Assembly: GCA_045110285.1 (NCBI GenBank)
Contig: JBGCGA010000029.1
Span: 14,932 to 78,931 of the forward strand
From: Putridiphycobacter sp045110285
GTDB taxonomy: Bacteria > Bacteroidota > Bacteroidia > Flavobacteriales_D > Crocinitomicaceae
Direction: 5' to 3'
Length of the DNA stretch: 64,000 nt
This document shows positions 17,847-26,176 of this stretch, piece after piece. Each line of letters starts with the position of its first letter. Position 1 is the first letter of the stretch. The position numbers and the translations under genes were made by a program. The notes beneath the pieces were generated by a model. That model did no database searches. It was not told the DNA's origin and saw nothing but the letters and a program-made list of their open reading frames with translations.

Positions 17847-18398
17847 CTATTCCCATTTTATATTGCAGCCCATACTTGGCCACTGCTCGCTATCTACAAT
17901 TCCACCAGCTAAAATAGTATCTAAAGCGCTTGCAATGTCAGCACCAGTGGCTTGCCCAATATTAGGTCGTGTTTCATCAAAACGACCTCTATAAACACAT
18001 TTTAATGCGTCATCAAACACAAAAAAATCAGGTGTACATTCAGCTTTGTAGGCTTTAGCAACTTCCTGCGTTTTATCATATAAATATGGAAATGGGTATT
18101 GTTCCTTTTTTGCCTGTTTCGCCATGTATTCAGGTCCGTCTTGCGGATGAGTTTTTACACTGTTACTGCTAATAGCTATGAATTGAATTCCTTTTGCTTG
18201 GTATTCATTTGCAACCTTAACCAAAGCTGAATTAATGTGAAGCACAAATGGACAATGATTACAAATAAAAGCAATCACTGTTGCTTTGTCCGTCTTTAAA
18301 TCATCTAATGACAATTCACTACCTGAAATGGTGTCTAATAATTTAAAATCTGGAGCTTTTGTCCCCAAATCCATCATGTTTGATTCTACCAGTGACAT
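17847..18398 (-). CDS. Thioredoxin-family redoxin
   Basis: This 183 aa protein has the redoxin/AhpC-TSA fold: GTKAPDFKLLD near residue 12, FICNHCPFV with Cys46 and Cys49 as the CxxC motif, and the cis-Pro region TPDFFVFD near 122. There is no signal peptide, so it is probably cytoplasmic. It belongs to a common bacterial family of thioredoxin-like proteins with a CNHCP motif and no defined substrate. The gene follows the MORN/TonB lipoprotein gene by 11 nt, so the two are likely one transcript. The ATG at 18398 is used; ATGs at 18377 and 18374 are also possible. Confidence 0.82.
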   Translation of the reverse strand: MSLVESNMMDLGTKAPDFKLLDTISGSELSLDDLKTDKATVIAFICNHCPFVLHINSALVKVANEYQAKGIQFIAISSNSVKTHPQDGPEYMAKQAKKEQYPFPYLYDKTQEVAKAYKAECTPDFFVFDDALKCVYRGRFDETRPNIGQATGADIASALDTILAGGIVDSEQWPSMGCNIKWE

Positions 18399-18409
18399 AT
18401 TTACTTTTT

Positions 18410-19402
18410 TTAACCTAGTCTTAATTTAACAGGTATGGTGTACCTAACTTTTACGGGCTTACCAGCCTGAATGCCTGGTTGTTCCCAATTGGGCATCATA
18501 CTTATTACCCGATCACATTCATCTGCAACTGCTTGACATAAACCTCTAATTACCTCTACCTCCGTCACGGATCCGTCCTTATCAACAACAAATTCGATAT
18601 AGGCAGTACCTTGTATATTAAATTCTCGAGCTATTGAAGGATAGTTAAAATTTTGACCTATAAACCTGCTTATTCCTCTACTTTCGCAAAATGGATCAAT
18701 TTCTAACAAGCTGTCACTGCATACCGTAAAACTAGGAACTACTTCACTGAATTGAGAATCGGTTTCGTTATTTGATAAAGTGTCAGATTCTGAGTCTGAA
18801 TTGTTTGTATTTATCCTCACTTTACTAAAAATAGTATCCGCCTTATAAATTCCTTTAAAATCAATATTACCTATGGTATCGTAGGTCGAAAATTTTCCTT
18901 CTCTTACATTATCTGTATAGAAGTACTGGCCTTCTAATCTCCCTTTTTCATCAAAGGAATACCAAACTCCTTCTTTGTCTCCATTTTCATAATTCCCTGA
19001 ATCACTGCACACATTTAATCGGTGGTAATATGTTCTCCAAACACTGTCTTTTTCTCCATTTTTAAAATAACCATCATTTAATTTTGATCCATCATCATAC
19101 CACTCTTGTGATTTTCCATTTTTTATTGATGCTTTTTTTGTTTTATATGTAAACAATGAAGTAATCTGTTTTTTTTCAGGAAAAAAAGTCCTTACAACAT
19201 ATTCTCCTTTCAAATTAACAGCTGTCATATAGTGGTACCATGAATTCACCTCTGTTTCACCTTCAGCTAAATACGTGCGATAATTTCCTTTAAATTCTTC
19301 GGCAGTATTAGTGTAATGTTTTGCTGCTTCTTCAGTGTAGTTAAACGAAGAACCGCAACTTGCTAGTAACACTATAGCAGTGAATAAAATAAAAATTTTC
19401 AT
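18410..19402 (-). CDS. Lipoprotein with MORN-like repeats and a TonB C-terminal domain
   Basis: This 330 aa protein has a short lipoprotein signal (Cys16 in VLLASC). Residues 60-200 hold MORN/YwqK-like repeats (DGYFKNGEKDSVW, SGNYENGDKEGVWY, RLEGQYF, REGKFSTYD). The last 95 residues are a TonB C-terminal domain (AYIEFVVDKDGSVTEVEV, then VRYTIPVKLRLG). Such combinations are frequent in Bacteroidota. The lack of a TonB inner-membrane helix and Pro-rich spacer makes an energy-transducing role doubtful; binding to outer-membrane or peptidoglycan partners is more likely. It precedes the redoxin gene by 11 nt. Confidence 0.8.
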   Translation of the reverse strand: MKIFILFTAIVLLASCGSSFNYTEEAAKHYTNTAEEFKGNYRTYLAEGETEVNSWYHYMTAVNLKGEYVVRTFFPEKKQITSLFTYKTKKASIKNGKSQEWYDDGSKLNDGYFKNGEKDSVWRTYYHRLNVCSDSGNYENGDKEGVWYSFDEKGRLEGQYFYTDNVREGKFSTYDTIGNIDFKGIYKADTIFSKVRINTNNSDSESDTLSNNETDSQFSEVVPSFTVCSDSLLEIDPFCESRGISRFIGQNFNYPSIAREFNIQGTAYIEFVVDKDGSVTEVEVIRGLCQAVADECDRVISMMPNWEQPGIQAGKPVKVRYTIPVKLRLG

Positions 19403-19540
19403 GCCTTAAATTTAGTTATTTTTAATGGAGTGAATGGAAATTTGATACTACTGTAGAATACTTGATGCAGTTATTCATTTGATGACTGATTAAATATTAT
19501 TGTAAAAAATCATCCTACTAAACAGTGAGTAATACTATCA

Positions 19541-20326
19541 TTACTGCCCTTGATACTGCACACCATTACTAGACGGCTCACTTAAATCAATCCAAAAAAT
19601 GGATATCTTTTCGCTTTCCTCCATTTGTCCATTTCCATTTTTATCGTGCTTTGCAAATACATACATAAAATCATTTGCAGAGTCATACTCAGAGCTCATA
19701 ACAGAGTATTCTTTTGGTACCAAAAGCTTTTTATTGATTCCGTTTATATCAAAATAGTAGAACCTGCGTAAATCTTTAGCATTAATATATCCATCTTTAT
19801 TCGAGTCTTCGTCGTAAACGGAAGCCATATAATATTGACGATTGACTGGTTGAAAATTTAGGGTATCTTTTTCAAACGTTGGATAGTAAAACGTTTTAAT
19901 TAGTACAGGCTTATCGAACAACCTATTTTCCTGATGTAGCTCATTATTGTAATGAGATACGTTTACAAAATTATAGCCATACATGGCTTCAAACCCTGGC
20001 ATAAAATTCTCATGCCAATTGTTTCCATCCGAATAATCGGTATAATAATCACTATGAAAAGAATTTGAGCCTGTATATGGTCGATTCGTTTTATGATGAT
20101 AATTTACTTTGTAAACAGGTGTAATTCTATGCGCTGGATTATTAGTTAGCAAAACATTTCGAGGACGAGTTTCAAGATTGACAATGTCAATATCTAAGCC
20201 CACCACTTTCTTTCCATTTTCATCAACCGTAATTTCATTGACCTGGAATCCTTTTTTTTCCGTTTTACTTTCGGAGCAACTTGTGGCCCAAATTGCTAAT
20301 GCGATTAATAAAATTATTTTGTTCAT
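19541..20326 (-). CDS. Lipoprotein with two EF-hand-type calcium loops
   Basis: This 261 aa protein has a lipoprotein signal with Cys17 (IWATSC). Two loops match the EF-hand/dockerin pattern DxNxDG: DSNKDGYINAKD near residues 173-184 and DKNGNGQMEESE near 230-241. The middle is rich in Tyr, His and Asn. It probably binds calcium at the cell envelope, but no catalytic domain can be seen. It stands alone, with 138 nt to the MORN/TonB gene downstream and 171 nt to the small membrane protein gene upstream. Confidence 0.72.
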   Translation of the reverse strand: MNKIILLIALAIWATSCSESKTEKKGFQVNEITVDENGKKVVGLDIDIVNLETRPRNVLLTNNPAHRITPVYKVNYHHKTNRPYTGSNSFHSDYYTDYSDGNNWHENFMPGFEAMYGYNFVNVSHYNNELHQENRLFDKPVLIKTFYYPTFEKDTLNFQPVNRQYYMASVYDEDSNKDGYINAKDLRRFYYFDINGINKKLLVPKEYSVMSSEYDSANDFMYVFAKHDKNGNGQMEESEKISIFWIDLSEPSSNGVQYQGQ

Positions 20327-20497
20327 ATACGTTGTTTAAAGTAGCTTTTCTTTCTTGTAACGTTTCGAATGTAATCATAAAATGAGGTTATTATACTGAA
20401 AACAAGAAGACAGTTATCAAAATTTATGAACCATTTTGAAAAACAGAAGATTCGAATGCAATGAAATTGTGCAGTGTATCTATGCTAACAACTTTAA

Positions 20498-20896
20498 CTA
20501 TGAAATAATTACATTTTCTGCTCGTTTCAATCCAATTATTGTTAGTACGCCCATTGGTAGAAAAAGAATCCACTGCGGAACTAATAGTCCATAGTACAAA
20601 CTAGCAATTATAGACGGGATGCAGAATGCTAAATTTAAATAACCGACTAGCTTTATCAATTGCAAGTTAATGGCATATTTTTTTCCAAAACCTGCTGCCA
20701 ATAAAATATATGAAGTTGCTAGCAACACAATAGTTACCATATGCCAAGCGCCCAGTAATTGCGAACTCTTTTCAATAATTAGTGAAGTTTCCATCATTGG
20801 GTCAACCAAATCTATTTGCCCACCTATAAGATGCAAAAAGAACGTGAAAAGATTTAGGGCTCCTGCAAGAATCCAGAATACATTTTTAGTTTTCAT
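20498..20896 (-). CDS. Small four-helix membrane protein, TetR-coupled
   Basis: This 132 aa protein has four predicted membrane helices (about residues 6-25, 47-69, 80-102 and 107-124) and few charged residues. I do not recognise the family. Its ATG lies inside the end of the TetR gene; the two frames overlap by 11 nt (ATGAAAACTAA), which points to translational coupling. It is therefore the likely regulated target of that TetR protein, perhaps a small transport or detergent-resistance protein. Confidence 0.75.
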   Translation of the reverse strand: MKTKNVFWILAGALNLFTFFLHLIGGQIDLVDPMMETSLIIEKSSQLLGAWHMVTIVLLATSYILLAAGFGKKYAINLQLIKLVGYLNLAFCIPSIIASLYYGLLVPQWILFLPMGVLTIIGLKRAENVIIS

Positions 20897-21449
20897 AATT
20901 AAAATTTATAAATTGATTAAGTTCTGATTTTACTTCCGCTACGTAATTTTTATTCTGCTTTTTGTATCGAATCATTTCGTGATAACCGATTAAATATTTG
21001 TAAAAAAGAATTGCCTTTTGCTGCGCTTCTTCACTTGAAAAATTCATTTCCATTAATATATTTTTAGTGAATTCGATTCTTTGCAAATCAATAGAATCAA
21101 TTAAAGCTTGAAGTTTTTTGTCCTTTTGCGCATAGCGTTTTAGAAAAAAGATAAAATCGAGATATGGCTCTTTTTTAAACGTCAATTCTATTAACTTTAG
21201 GAATCTTTCTTCTGCAGAATTTTCGCTATTCGCGAGTGCAATGATTTGATCTGTATTTGAAGACACCCAAGAGGAAACTATTTCATTAATAAAGTCTGCT
21301 TTTGTTTTAAAATGCCAATAAAAACTAGATTTATTCACTTTTAGTTTTGCAGCCATTTTCTCAACAACAATACCCGCTATTCCGTGTTTTGAAAACAATT
21401 GATATCCTAAAAAAATCCAGTCTTCCTTTTTTGCTACAATTTTTGGCAT
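20886..21449 (-). CDS. TetR/AcrR-family repressor
   Basis: This 187 aa regulator has an N-terminal TetR DNA-binding domain: helix-turn-helix residues in VVEKMAAKLKVNKSSFYWHFKTKADFINEIV (about 27-57), and an all-helical ligand-binding domain after it. Two near-identical palindromes in the leader at 21453-21468 and 21499-21514 fit autoregulation. The last 11 nt overlap the start of the small membrane protein gene. The ligand is not predictable. Confidence 0.9.
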   Translation of the reverse strand: MPKIVAKKEDWIFLGYQLFSKHGIAGIVVEKMAAKLKVNKSSFYWHFKTKADFINEIVSSWVSSNTDQIIALANSENSAEERFLKLIELTFKKEPYLDFIFFLKRYAQKDKKLQALIDSIDLQRIEFTKNILMEMNFSSEEAQQKAILFYKYLIGYHEMIRYKKQNKNYVAEVKSELNQFINFNYEN

Positions 21450-21452
21450 AAT

Positions 21453-21468
21453 TAGACGTTATCGTTTA
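21453..21468. promoter_or_regulatory. TetR operator-like palindrome O1
   Basis: TAGACG-TTAT-CGTTTA has 6 bp arms with one mismatch and starts 4 nt upstream of the TetR ATG. It has the same arm sequence and spacer length as O2. Confidence 0.6.
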
Positions 21469-21498
21469 ATAGAGGTAAATATAGGAATATATATTAAT

Positions 21499-21514
21499 TA
21501 AACGGTAGCGTTTA
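21499..21514. promoter_or_regulatory. TetR operator-like palindrome O2
   Basis: TAAACG-GTAG-CGTTTA is a perfect 6 bp-arm inverted repeat, with its centre 46 bp from that of O1. Two copies of one palindrome in a TetR leader suggest binding of two dimers. Confidence 0.65.
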
Positions 21515-21641
21515 TAAAAAATATTATTATGTTGTACTTTCTGTTATCCAGTTGTTCGAATAAGTTGGTAGATAAGCGGCATTTTAAACTGTGACTATGG
21601 CTGACTTAAAAAAAACATCCAACTCATTTAAAAACCGTATT

Positions 21642-22547
21642 TTAAATCATAAATTCATCTCCATCATTCACACAAATTGTATTTTCAAAAAGTGTTTGCG
21701 CTTCGGTTTGGAGTACATCAGTGTCTTTGTAACGGGCTGAAAAATGGCCGAGGATCAATTTTCCCACATTGGCTTTTTTTGCGATTTCGGCTGCTTGCAG
21801 AGCTGTTGTATGAAATGTGATTTTGGCTCTTTCTTTGTCTTTATCTATAAAAGTAGCTTCGTGATAGAGCACATCTGCATTTTGAATCCAGGCTGGCAGT
21901 TTTTGCAAGGCTTTGGTGTCGGTACAATAAGCGTAGGACTTTGGTGCTGGAGGGTCGGCAGTGAGCGTTTGGTGCAGAATTATTTCTCCTTCTCGCTCAA
22001 TGTCTACTCCCTTTTTTAATTGAACCATTTCAGGAATAGTCAATTGATAAGGCTTAATTAATTCTGATATAATGGATCGTTCTTTTATTTTTTCTTGAAA
22101 CAAAAAACCATAGCATGGAATTCGGTGCTTTAGCGGAAAAGCATGCACTTCCATATTGTCGTCTTCAAAAATTAATGCCTTTTCTTTTAATTCAAGGTGA
22201 TGAAATATTAATTCATAATTTAGTCTAACATAGGTCAATTCGAACTGATGCTTCAAAATTTGTTCTAATTCGGGTGGAGCAAAAATATGCAATTTGGTTT
22301 CTCTGCCCAGCAAGTGCATACTAGCCAATAAACCTGGCAACCCTAAGTAATGATCGCCATGCAAATGCGAAATAAATATGTATTGAATTCTCTGAAATTT
22401 TACACCAAATTTTCGGAACTGTAATTGGGTCGACTCGCCGCAGTCAATTAATATTCTTCGCTCATTAAAATTCAGATATTGAGCTGTCACTCCTCTACTT
22501 AACGTTGGAGTTGCCGCGCCAGATCCGAGTATGGTGAGTTTGATCAA
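21642..22547 (-). CDS. rnz: Ribonuclease Z
   Basis: This 301 aa MBL-fold endonuclease removes tRNA 3' trailers. LTILGSGAATPT is at the start, the metal motif SHLHGDHYLG near residue 61, the CTDT element near 210 and HFSARY near 270. Length is normal. The frame begins with TTG at 22545-22547; no ATG or GTG lies upstream close by, and the heptamer repeat at 22550 comes directly before it. An ATT nine nt further upstream is a less likely start. Confidence 0.92.
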   Translation of the reverse strand: MIKLTILGSGAATPTLSRGVTAQYLNFNERRILIDCGESTQLQFRKFGVKFQRIQYIFISHLHGDHYLGLPGLLASMHLLGRETKLHIFAPPELEQILKHQFELTYVRLNYELIFHHLELKEKALIFEDDNMEVHAFPLKHRIPCYGFLFQEKIKERSIISELIKPYQLTIPEMVQLKKGVDIEREGEIILHQTLTADPPAPKSYAYCTDTKALQKLPAWIQNADVLYHEATFIDKDKERAKITFHTTALQAAEIAKKANVGKLILGHFSARYKDTDVLQTEAQTLFENTICVNDGDEFMI

Positions 22548-22549
22548 AA

Positions 22550-22591
22550 GGTTAATGGTTATTGGTTATTGGTTAATGGTTAGGGGGTAAT
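22550..22591. repeat. Heptamer tandem repeat in the rnz leader
   Basis: Six consecutive 7-mers of the form GGTTAWT (four exact, two variant) lie 2 nt from the rnz start codon. The number of units may vary by slippage. The remaining 155 nt up to ffh shows no gene or clear signal. Confidence 0.6.
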
Positions 22592-22747
22592 GGCTTTGGC
22601 TTGAAATTAATATTTAAGGCGAGAAAAAACTAATTTAATAAATCTGCTAAAAAAAAAGTGGCTTCCGTCGTTTGAAAAGCTATAAAATATAAAAAGGCAT
22701 ATATTTCAAATATCTAACAACCCATAACTATATACTCCCAACTATAT

Positions 22748-24103
22748 CTACATTCCTGGCATTCCCATTCCGCCACGCATGCCTTTCATTTGCTTCATCA
22801 TTTGAGCCATATTCTTTTTATTACTCATCATGTGCATCATTTTTTTGGTTTCGCCAAATTGTTTTAAAAGCTTATTAACCTCATCTACCTTATTTCCGCT
22901 TCCTCGAGCAATTCGTTTTTTGCGACTTCCGTTTATGATTGCAGGATTGCCTCTTTCAGCTGGAGTCATGGATTGAATAATGGCTTCAATTCCCTTAAAG
23001 GCATCATCATCAATATCGACTCCCTTCATAGCTTTGCCCATTCCCGGAATCATGCCCATTAAATCTTTTACATTCCCCATTTTTTTGATTTGCTGCAATT
23101 GCGCATAAAAATCATCTAAATCGAATTTATTTTGGGCTATTTTCTTTTGAAGCTTTTTTGCTTCTTTTTCATCAAACTGCTCTTGTGCTTTTTCAACTAA
23201 CGACACCACATCTCCCATTCCAAGGATTCTGTCTGCCATTCTTGAAGGATAAAATACATCCAAGGCATCCATTTTTTCGCCAGTACCAACAAATTTAATT
23301 GGTTTATTAACGACGGTTTTGATGGTTAAAGCAGCACCACCTCTTGTATCACCATCTAATTTGGTTAAAATAACACCATCAAAATCAATTCTATCGTTAA
23401 AGGCTTTGGCAGTATTCACAGCATCTTGCCCGGTCATGGCATCCACCACAAATAGAGTTTCCGTAGGTTTAATGGCAGACTTCACTGCTGAAATCTCATC
23501 CATCATTTTTTCATCAACGGCTAAACGACCAGCTGTATCAATAATAACGACATTGAACCCATTCGATTTTGCATGTAAAATGGCCGCTTCCGCAATTTTA
23601 ACTGGATTTTTTTCTTCTCTGTTGGAGTAAACCTCAACTCCTAATTGCTCACCTAATACATGTAATTGATCAATGGCTGCAGGACGGTATACATCTGCCG
23701 CTACCAATAGTGGTGTTTTTCGTTGTTTAGTTTTTAGCCAGTTGGCTAATTTACCAGAGAAAGTTGTTTTACCAGAACCTTGCAAACCAGACATGAGAAT
23801 GACTCCAGGATTTCCTTTAAAATCAATATCCTCTTGTTCGCCTCCCATGAGGGTCACCAATTCTTCGTGACAAATTTTGGTTAATAATTGCCCTGGAGAA
23901 ACGGTTGTTAATACATTTCTACCAATGGCTTTTTCTTTAACCGTATTTGTAAATTCTTTTGCTGTTTTAAAGTTAACATCAGCATCTAGTAAGGCACGGC
24001 GTACCTCTTTTAAAGTTTCTGCTACATTAATTTCAGTAATTTGCCCCTGCCCTTTCAGTACTTTAAAGGCCCTATCAAATTTTTCACTTAAATTTTCAAA
24101 CAT
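22748..24103 (-). CDS. ffh: Signal recognition particle protein Ffh
   Basis: This 451 aa SRP54 GTPase binds signal sequences and 4.5S RNA and delivers ribosomes to FtsY. The N domain begins MFENLSEKFDRAF, the G1 loop is GLQGSGKTT (near 107), DTAGR near 190, TKLDGD near 248, and the Met-rich M domain ends GGMGMPGM. I chose the ATG at 24103, which fits the family start; a longer frame to 24133 adds ten residues that reach toward the promoter. A promoter with both boxes lies just upstream. Length is normal. Confidence 0.96.
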   Translation of the reverse strand: MFENLSEKFDRAFKVLKGQGQITEINVAETLKEVRRALLDADVNFKTAKEFTNTVKEKAIGRNVLTTVSPGQLLTKICHEELVTLMGGEQEDIDFKGNPGVILMSGLQGSGKTTFSGKLANWLKTKQRKTPLLVAADVYRPAAIDQLHVLGEQLGVEVYSNREEKNPVKIAEAAILHAKSNGFNVVIIDTAGRLAVDEKMMDEISAVKSAIKPTETLFVVDAMTGQDAVNTAKAFNDRIDFDGVILTKLDGDTRGGAALTIKTVVNKPIKFVGTGEKMDALDVFYPSRMADRILGMGDVVSLVEKAQEQFDEKEAKKLQKKIAQNKFDLDDFYAQLQQIKKMGNVKDLMGMIPGMGKAMKGVDIDDDAFKGIEAIIQSMTPAERGNPAIINGSRKKRIARGSGNKVDEVNKLLKQFGETKKMMHMMSNKKNMAQMMKQMKGMRGGMGMPGM

Positions 24104-24137
24104 GCTTATTGAATTGTTTATCTGGTAATACAATTGG

Positions 24138-24168
24138 CAAAGTTAGTGTTTTTGCCCGATTTTACAAA
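24138..24168 (-). promoter_or_regulatory. Promoter of ffh
   Basis: On the minus strand TTTG (24168-24165), a 19 nt spacer and TAACTTTG (24145-24138) match the Bacteroidota consensus TTTG / TAnnTTTG. The predicted start near 24131 leaves a leader of about 28 nt to the ATG at 24103. Confidence 0.75.
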
Positions 24169-24179
24169 GGCTAAAGACC

Positions 24180-24638
24180 CTACTTCATTTCTCCAATTTT
24201 AAGAAAGTCTAGGCTTTCGCCTTTGTGACCCGTCACTTTTATAGTAAATTCATGGTCTTTCTCTCCCGCTTCAATTTTTTCGTCATACATAATGTACTCC
24301 GTGTTATCAGAAAAACCTGCCTTAAACTCAATAGACTCTATGACTTGATCAGAAGTATTGGAGATGATACCCGAAATCACCCATTTTCCAAACACTCTTT
24401 TTTTAGAATCGTAAGATTCAATGGTTACTTTACCAGTGCCTAAATTGGCTTGAGAAATTATATTTTCATTGGTAGCAGCTTCATCTATGGCTTCACCAGA
24501 TGGCTCTCCGCTTGGAACAAGAATATAAATGAGTACTGCAACTGCTAATGCAATCAGACCATAAAGTTTTCTTTTCGATTTTTTAGGTTCAACAGCTACT
24601 TGGTTTTGCTGGGCTCCAATCTCTTTTTCTTCGCTCAT
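24180..24638 (-). CDS. Single-pass membrane protein with FxLYD-like extracellular domain
   Basis: This 152 aa protein starts at the ATG at 24638 (MSEEKEIGAQ), followed by a basic segment (EPKKSKRKLYG) and one membrane helix near residues 28-44. The remaining 100 residues are beta-rich with WVISGIISNTSDQVIESIEFKAGF, a pattern resembling FxLYD-type domains. Orientation is likely N-in, C-out. Function is unknown. It is the only gene between the ffh promoter and the terminator at 24664, so it may be a single-gene unit. Confidence 0.7.
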   Translation of the reverse strand: MSEEKEIGAQQNQVAVEPKKSKRKLYGLIALAVAVLIYILVPSGEPSGEAIDEAATNENIISQANLGTGKVTIESYDSKKRVFGKWVISGIISNTSDQVIESIEFKAGFSDNTEYIMYDEKIEAGEKDHEFTIKVTGHKGESLDFLKIGEMK

Positions 24639-24663
24639 AATCTTATAACTAAAATACAAAAAT

Positions 24664-24695
24664 AAAAAAGCATCCGTTTAAAACGGATGCTTTTT
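24664..24695 (-). terminator. Rho-independent terminator of the MbnP-like gene
   Basis: GCATCCGTTT and AAACGGATGC form a hairpin flanked by A and T tracts on either side, so it can work in both directions. It lies 21 nt after the stop of the gene at 24716 and before the next minus-strand gene. Confidence 0.8.
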
Positions 24696-24715
24696 AAAAA
24701 ATATATGTTTCCGCT

Positions 24716-25546
24716 CTATTCTACTCCAACAATCTCAAATACATTTCCTGCATTTTCTGAAATATCTAATTGAGCAGCTTTATTACCCATTAAGTTGGTA
24801 CCTAAAACATTCAAATCCCATAAATTTGGATTTTCAAACCATTGATCGATTTGCATTCCTATTTCAATGGTTCTATCTTCGTTCATCTCAATGTTATTGT
24901 CAAATCTTACGTAAACATAATTTGGCTCTGCGGAAGAGGGATCATTAGGATCCTGAGTATTACTTCCATTATGAAAGTTAAACCCTGTTGTGTCACCATC
25001 TGTTTTGATAAATTCGCCGTCAAATTGCAATTGATGAAACCCTAAACCCAGCGGCTGAGGCCAACCCCAATTTACCGCATTCCATTCCGGAAAGTTTTCG
25101 TTAATATTTCTATCAGGCGTCAGACCGTAGATAAAACTGAAGCCGACATATTCTACCGGGTCAATTTTTTCAGATAGCTCATGCATTAAAGTTGTTGCAT
25201 CAGCTAGATCGATTAAGTGTCCCATTTCTACATGTACACTATCTCCATCAGCTTTGAAAAAACTAACATCAGAAATGGAATACCTTAACCTTTCAATGGC
25301 TATTTTAGTTCCAAACGCATTGGTAAATTTAAATTGGTTATAATCACCTGCTGTGACGTTTTCGTCATTAAAGCTTTGCGTAAATTGTAAAGTTACTTGA
25401 TTGTTGTACTTACATGTACCATCATCTTTTTTTGCTTCATCACTGTAATTAAATGCAGTGCTATCTGTGCAGCCTTTTTTTCGGCATGATGTGGCCATTA
25501 GACTTAAACTTGCAATGGCTATTAAGCCATATTTTAATGTTTTCAT
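24716..25546 (-). CDS. MbnP-family (copper-binding-like) lipoprotein
   Basis: This 276 aa protein has a lipoprotein signal (Cys21 in LMATSC), a short Cys-loop motif seen in many Bacteroidota exported proteins (CTDSTAFNY ... DDGTCKY), and from about residue 50 an MbnP-like domain (VTLQFTQSF, IERLRYSISDV, HLIDLAD, YGLTPD, WGWPQPLG, HQLQFDGEF, DNNIEMNEDRTIEI, DQWFENP). MbnP proteins bind copper by a kynurenine-containing site in the periplasm and usually pair with a di-haem MbnH. No MbnH gene is adjacent. A Cys-rich membrane protein gene is divergent-adjacent upstream in the same orientation. Confidence 0.75.
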   Translation of the reverse strand: MKTLKYGLIAIASLSLMATSCRKKGCTDSTAFNYSDEAKKDDGTCKYNNQVTLQFTQSFNDENVTAGDYNQFKFTNAFGTKIAIERLRYSISDVSFFKADGDSVHVEMGHLIDLADATTLMHELSEKIDPVEYVGFSFIYGLTPDRNINENFPEWNAVNWGWPQPLGLGFHQLQFDGEFIKTDGDTTGFNFHNGSNTQDPNDPSSAEPNYVYVRFDNNIEMNEDRTIEIGMQIDQWFENPNLWDLNVLGTNLMGNKAAQLDISENAGNVFEIVGVE

Positions 25547-25564
25547 TTTTTTTATTAATTAAGT

Positions 25565-25608
25565 GGTCATAAAAATGACCTATTTCGTAATTCTTCTTAT
25601 CAAATCTA
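25565..25608 (-). promoter_or_regulatory. -7 element and palindrome before the MbnP-like gene
   Basis: TAGATTTG (minus strand, 25608-25601) matches TAnnTTTG. Downstream of it, in the leader, GGTCAT-AAAA-ATGACC (25565-25580) is a perfect 6 bp inverted repeat that could be an operator or an RNA hairpin. No -33 TTG is clear. Confidence 0.4.
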
Positions 25609-25700
25609 TATTATAGACGATTATTGTGCCGATTAGGTTGGCTTTTTAACTTTTTTTACACCCGCTCTAAATGACATTAATTTTGGTGTTTAATTCTAAT

Positions 25701-26084
25701 CTAACTAAATGGCTTTGGAGGAGTGAAAATTTCACCCACGAAGGATTTAATACTGCCTTCAATAGCAGCAAAATAATCTTTCTGACACTTGTGAGTCGGA
25801 CTTTTAAAAGAAATTTCAGTATTTAACACTACAAAAGCTGGACTGAAAATTTCCATCTCAGGCAAACTTTCGTCAACTGGAGTCTTTGGTTCAGTTTCGG
25901 CAAGTTGCTTTTGCAAATAACAATGCCCTTCACACTTTAAAGCAGGTTTGTCTTTATTCATACAAAAGTCGGCTATAATTTGAGCCTGATTATTGTAAAA
26001 ATGTAAAATTTTAATGGTAGGTGTAATTGTCACTGCTAATATTAAGCAGACTATTACCAGTGCTATGACCTGTTTCAAGTACAT
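25701..26084 (-). CDS. Cys-rich single-pass protein of metal-related loci, unnamed family
   Basis: This 127 aa protein starts best at the ATG at 26084 (MYLKQVIALVIV), giving an N-terminal membrane helix; a longer frame to 26114 adds ten residues. After the helix comes CMNKDKPALKCEGHCYLQKQL (two halves, CMNKDKP and CEGHCYLQKQL), a pattern I know from uncharacterised Bacteroidota proteins often near copper genes. One more Cys lies in HKCQKDY. It may be an exported metal-binding protein. It lies divergent from arsR across 92 nt and 154 nt upstream of the MbnP-like gene. Confidence 0.65.
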   Translation of the reverse strand: MYLKQVIALVIVCLILAVTITPTIKILHFYNNQAQIIADFCMNKDKPALKCEGHCYLQKQLAETEPKTPVDESLPEMEIFSPAFVVLNTEISFKSPTHKCQKDYFAAIEGSIKSFVGEIFTPPKPFS

Positions 26085-26158
26085 CCTAAACAAAAGTAAC
26101 ATAATTAAATTCAAAATAAAATGACATTTGTTACATAAGAAATAAATTTATTATCGTA

Positions 26159-26170
26159 ATATTGCAATAT
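26159..26170. promoter_or_regulatory. ArsR operator-like palindrome
   Basis: ATATTGCAATAT is a perfect 12 bp palindrome that ends 6 nt before the arsR ATG at 26177, placed to overlap the transcription start. It fits autoregulation by an ArsR dimer. Confidence 0.6.
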
Positions 26171-26176
26171 ATAATT

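Noticed and set aside
18410..19402. YwqK-type antitoxin label for the MORN lipoprotein
   Set aside because: The name comes from database transfer; there is no toxin gene beside it and the protein is an exported lipoprotein.
22550..22591. Heptamer array as a CRISPR
   Set aside because: Units are 7 nt and directly joined, with no spacers and no cas genes.
26162..26176. TTG at 26162 as start of arsR
   Set aside because: It lies in the 12 bp operator palindrome, and conservation begins after the ATG at 26177.
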